Assembly: GCA_030594665.1 (NCBI GenBank)
Contig: JAUVET010000049.1
Span: 1-8,502 of the forward strand
Length of the DNA: 8,502 nucleotides
Origin: Methanosarcinaceae archaeon
Lineage (GTDB): Archaea > Halobacteriota > Methanosarcinia > Methanosarcinales > Methanosarcinaceae
Direction: 5' to 3'
A model generated the notes under the pieces. It saw only the letters and a program-made list of their open reading frames with translations. It ran no database searches and was not told the DNA's origin. The position numbers were made by a program, and so were the translations under genes. Below, in pieces: positions 6,449-8,502 of the stretch; within the stretch, counting starts at the first letter, position 1, and the number at the start of each line of letters is the position of its first letter.

Positions 6449-7240
6449 TCAACTACCTCCAAATAAAGCACGCTTAAGCCTTTCAACAAACCCTTCCTTC
6501 ACCTGGGATCTATCAGGTTTATCAGGCATTTCCGTGCCGGCCAAAGATGCAGCCATCCTTTTAAATGCAATGGATGATGGTGATTCAGGATATTTTACCA
6601 CAACAGGTGTCCTGAATGCTGATGCATTCCTTACATTTGTGTCTTCAGGTACTGATTGGAGTATTTTGGAATCAAGCAAGCCCTCAACTTTTTGATTACT
6701 CAGTTCAGTTGTAGTCGTTCCTACCCTGTTTAACACAACACCCATAACAGTACTGTCAATCATCTCAACAAGCACTTTTGTTTTAAGTGCATCTGCAAGA
6801 GACGATATCTCCGGATTTACCACTAAGATCACTTCATCTGCTACTGCCAATGGAACTACGCCGTCCTTGCTTATTCCTGCAGGCGCATCAATTAACATGT
6901 AATCATAATTTTCAACTAACTTTCCCATTACATCGGTCATTATCTCAGGATTTGCATTTTGGAATCCTTGCAAAGATATTCCACTTGGTAGCACCTTTAC
7001 ACCATTTGGTCCATCATATATTGCATCTTTAACATCAGCCTTACCTGCCAAAACTTCATGAAGCGTTAACTCTGATTTTTCAAGTCCGAGTACCAGGCCA
7101 AGGTTTGCCATTCCGATATCTGCATCTAATATGAGTGTTTTTTTCCCAAGTCCTGCCAAACAAGTACCTAGATTCACAGTAGTTGTTGTTTTTCCAGTCC
7201 CACCTTTTCCAGATGCAATTGTATATACTTTTGCAGTCAT
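6449..7240 (-). CDS. minD: MinD/ParA-family ATPase (septum-site or polar positioning type)
   Basis: This is a 263-residue P-loop ATPase of the MinD/FlhG/TadZ group, which dimerises with ATP on the membrane and positions other complexes. Motifs are the deviant Walker A GKGGTGKT (11-18, signature K12, P-loop K17), the switch I-like DADIGMANLG (39-48) and LIDAPAGI (116-123) as Walker B/switch II. The tail VKEGFVERLKRALFGG (247-262) is an amphipathic helix strongly resembling the E. coli MinD membrane-targeting sequence, which ends KGFLKRLFGG (recalled). ATG 7240 has AGGTGAT at 7249-7255, 8 nt upstream. It heads the operon containing the motor ATPase and two platform proteins, so a role in placing or regulating that machine (as TadZ/CpaE do) is more likely than in division-site selection. 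This last point is inference. Confidence 0.92.
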   Translation of the reverse strand: MTAKVYTIASGKGGTGKTTTTVNLGTCLAGLGKKTLILDADIGMANLGLVLGLEKSELTLHEVLAGKADVKDAIYDGPNGVKVLPSGISLQGFQNANPEIMTDVMGKLVENYDYMLIDAPAGISKDGVVPLAVADEVILVVNPEISSLADALKTKVLVEMIDSTVMGVVLNRVGTTTTELSNQKVEGLLDSKILQSVPEDTNVRNASAFRTPVVVKYPESPSSIAFKRMAASLAGTEMPDKPDRSQVKEGFVERLKRALFGGS

Positions 7241-7280
7241 AATAATTTATCACCTATTTGATATGTAATTATGATATTGC

Positions 7281-7288
7281 TATAAAAT
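7281..7288 (-). promoter_or_regulatory. Candidate TATA box for minD
   Basis: The - strand reads ATTTTATAG around here. Usual archaeal spacing predicts a start near 7257, giving a very short leader that still includes the AGGTGAT ribosome binding site at 7249-7255. A more distant alternative is the palindrome at 7343-7352, which would give a leader of about 78 nt. Confidence 0.3.
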
Positions 7289-7330
7289 CGAATGTCCGTC
7301 ATTCCCGCATTTTTCAATATCCATTATTAT

Positions 7331-7370
7331 AATTGTAATTATATTTATAAATGTGATAGTAACTACAATT
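7331..7370. promoter_or_regulatory. Inverted repeat flanking a symmetric TATA-like element (possible operator)
   Basis: AATTGTAATTA (7331-7341) is inverted at 7360-7370 with 10 of 11 positions matching and an 18-bp spacer. The arm centres are 29 bp apart, close to three helical turns. The spacer contains ATTTATAAAT (7343-7352), a perfect palindrome that could serve as a TATA box in either direction. A dimeric regulator bound to both arms would cover the promoter. Function is inferred; AT-rich DNA makes chance matches more likely. Confidence 0.35.
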
Positions 7371-7530
7371 TATAACTATATTGCATCTATTATGTGCAAT
7401 TCATGTAATCTTATCTATTTAATACTCACAAAAATACTGAACTTATTTCTGTATTAATATTCGCTTACTAAATATATTTTATCAAATATAATACGAATAT
7501 GTATAAACCTATCAATTATGTGCGCAAAAC

Positions 7531-7538
7531 ATATAATA
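7531..7538 (+). promoter_or_regulatory. Candidate TATA box for tsr3, implying a leaderless mRNA
   Basis: ATATAATA is centred about 29 bp before the ATG at 7564, with a purine/A-rich stretch (gcaaaac) just upstream as a possible BRE. The predicted start falls at or within a few bases of the ATG, and no ribosome binding site is visible, which together suggest leaderless translation. Confidence 0.5.
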
Positions 7539-7563
7539 GGTACATACCACAAACTGAACAGAC

Positions 7564-8085
7564 ATGATCCATAAAAATCTCAAACAGGTGAAACTTCACA
7601 TATACCATGCTAATCAGTGTGACCCAAAAAAATGTACCGGAAAGAAAATGGCACGTTTTGGGCTTGCCGACCTTTTTGAAAAGGTACAAAATATACAGCG
7701 CGGGTCTATCCTGCTTGACCCGATGGCACAAAAAGCACTGTCCCCTGCGGATGACATCTCACGCGGCATCACTGTACTGGATTGCTCATGGGAAGAATTG
7801 GAGCGCGTATTTCCACAACTGGAAATGAAAAAACTCCAGCATCGCGCTCTCCCATATCTTTTGGCTGCAAATCCCGTGAATTTTGGCAAACCTTTCAAAT
7901 TGAACTCTGTTGAGGCATTCGCAGCAGCATTATACATTCTTGGATATAAGGATCAGGCTGCCACCATTCTTTCCAAGTTTAACTGGGGACATACTTTTTT
8001 GGAGTTGAATCATGAACCCCTTGAGGATTATTCCAAAGCAAAGGACAGCCGCGAGATATTAAAAATACAAGACGAATATATGTAA
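7564..8085 (+). CDS. tsr3: Tsr3-type rRNA aminocarboxypropyltransferase (DUF367)
   Basis: A member of the Tsr3 family, which transfers the aminocarboxypropyl group of S-adenosylmethionine to a small-subunit rRNA nucleotide during ribosome maturation (acp modification, known for yeast 18S and archaeal 16S rRNA). It has 173 residues, usual for archaeal members. The N-terminal RLI-like segment shows [12 protein letters not shown] (18-29). The core has [10 protein letters not shown] (71-80), R94[16 protein letters not shown] (to 110), [16 protein letters not shown] (112-127) and [11 protein letters not shown] (139-149), all characteristic of the family. ATG 7564 is the only reasonable start; no RBS is seen, in keeping with a leaderless message. 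It is followed after 24 nt by the LOG-like gene on the same strand, so the two may be cotranscribed. Confidence 0.93.
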   Translation: MIHKNLKQVKLHIYHANQCDPKKCTGKKMARFGLADLFEKVQNIQRGSILLDPMAQKALSPADDISRGITVLDCSWEELERVFPQLEMKKLQHRALPYLLAANPVNFGKPFKLNSVEAFAAALYILGYKDQAATILSKFNWGHTFLELNHEPLEDYSKAKDSREILKIQDEYM

Positions 8086-8109
8086 TAAAAGTAAAGCAGT
8101 TGATTGGAC

Positions 8110-8502
8110 ATGGCAAATAAACAGATCGGAGTGATCGGTGCAGGAAAATGCAATGAAAGTATTGCGATCATTGCAGGGGAAGTTGGACGGGAGATTGCAA
8201 AACGCGGCGCAGTTCTGATCTGCGGCGGACTTGACGGTGTCATGCAAGCTGCCGCACGTGGTGCAAAACTGGAAGATGGTACAACGATCGGAATATTGCC
8301 GGGGAGCAGGCGCGAAGATGCAAATCCCTACATTGACATCGCGATATTGAGTGCAATGGGGCATGCAAGAAATGCCATTATTGCACAGTCATGCGATGCG
8401 CTGATCGCAGTAAATGGCGAATACGGCACACTTTCAGAGATCGCGCTTTCGCTTAAGATGGGGAAAACTGTGGTTGTGCTTGAATCCGACTGGGAGATAG
8501 AG
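8110..8502 (+). CDS. LOG/TIGR00725-like Rossmann-fold protein, partial (3' end missing)
   Basis: The frame is open from ATG 8110 to the window edge, giving 131 residues; family members are about 160, so roughly the last 30 are missing. It shows a nucleotide-binding Rossmann start IGVIGAGK (6-13), CGGLDGVMQAAARGA (38-52), LPGS (63-66), ARN (86-88) and GEYGTLSEI (103-111). These correspond to the GGxxGVM and PGGxGTxxE signatures of the LOG/DprA-related (SLOG) superfamily. The second signature is the GEYGT variant, as in the TIGR00725 group, whose members are mostly uncharacterised. LOG-family phosphoribohydrolases release cytokinins from nucleotides, but that activity should not be assumed here. 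No strong RBS precedes the ATG; it lies 24 nt after tsr3. Confidence 0.85.
   Translation, partial: MANKQIGVIGAGKCNESIAIIAGEVGREIAKRGAVLICGGLDGVMQAAARGAKLEDGTTIGILPGSRREDANPYIDIAILSAMGHARNAIIAQSCDALIAVNGEYGTLSEIALSLKMGKTVVVLESDWEIE

Larger units (their letters stand above)
7241..7563. promoter_or_regulatory. Divergent AT-rich control region between minD and tsr3
   Basis: These 323 bp without a gene must hold the promoters for both directions. They contain the inverted repeat with a central TATA-like palindrome at 7331-7370, a minD-proximal TATA-like stretch at 7281-7288, a tsr3-proximal TATA-like box at 7531-7538, a small inverted repeat ATTGCA/TGCAAT (7380-7385 and 7395-7400) and a 9-bp direct repeat ATTATGTGC (7389-7397 and 7515-7523). 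I found no small gene or structured RNA. Confidence 0.6.

Noticed and set aside
6384..6695. + strand open frame opposite the minD end
   Set aside because: Antisense to a MinD with all motifs intact; no RBS or known product.
7614..7937. Antisense open frames over tsr3
   Set aside because: The tsr3 frame shows the full family pattern; the opposite frames resemble no known protein.
8059..8364. - strand open frames at the right end
   Set aside because: They lie opposite the LOG-like gene, whose nucleotide-binding signatures are clear on the + strand.

Overview
The window looks archaeal, most likely a methanogen or a relative in the Methanosarcinales. The signs are a Tsr3-type rRNA-modification gene, a MinD next to an archaeal-style secretion ATPase with two separate T2SF membrane proteins, a two-gene class I fumarase, GGAGGTGA-type ribosome binding sites, AT-rich TATA-like boxes and moderately low G+C. 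Placement below 'euryarchaeote' is inference.

Left part (1-1640, + strand): after about 215 bases of leader comes a two-gene operon for the alpha and beta halves of an iron-sulfur fumarate hydratase. The genes abut (TAA directly followed by ATG). A real start at a TTG (216) fits better than the longer reading frame that opens at 54. The convergent gap 1641-1803 holds a striking 29+29 bp imperfect palindrome built of 9-bp CGCWGAG units.

Centre (7240 down to 1804, - strand): a four-gene Tad/Epd-like type IV filament or secretion module. Its order is a MinD-family ATPase with a C-terminal membrane-targeting helix, a GspE/TadA-family motor ATPase, a TadB-like T2SF protein and a TadC-like T2SF protein. 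The last three genes overlap by 8 and 4 nt. The motor ATPase carries an unusual acidic N-terminal extension of about 280 residues. Within it lie 25 uninterrupted pentapeptide repeats (V-V-D-E-P type, 15 bp each), followed by five 9-bp repeats. No pilin, prepilin peptidase or minor pilin lies in the window, so the filament subunit must be encoded elsewhere.

Right part (7241-8502, + strand): an AT-rich divergent intergenic region of 323 bp contains an inverted repeat flanking a two-way TATA-like palindrome. It is followed by tsr3, apparently on a leaderless or near-leaderless transcript, and by the first 131 codons of a LOG/TIGR00725-like Rossmann-fold protein cut by the window edge.

The features most worth following up are the repeat-bearing ATPase extension, the dispersed-type palindromic repeat at 1697-1765, and the divergent control region at 7331-7370. 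I saw no CRISPR array, tRNA, rRNA, transposase or phage gene.
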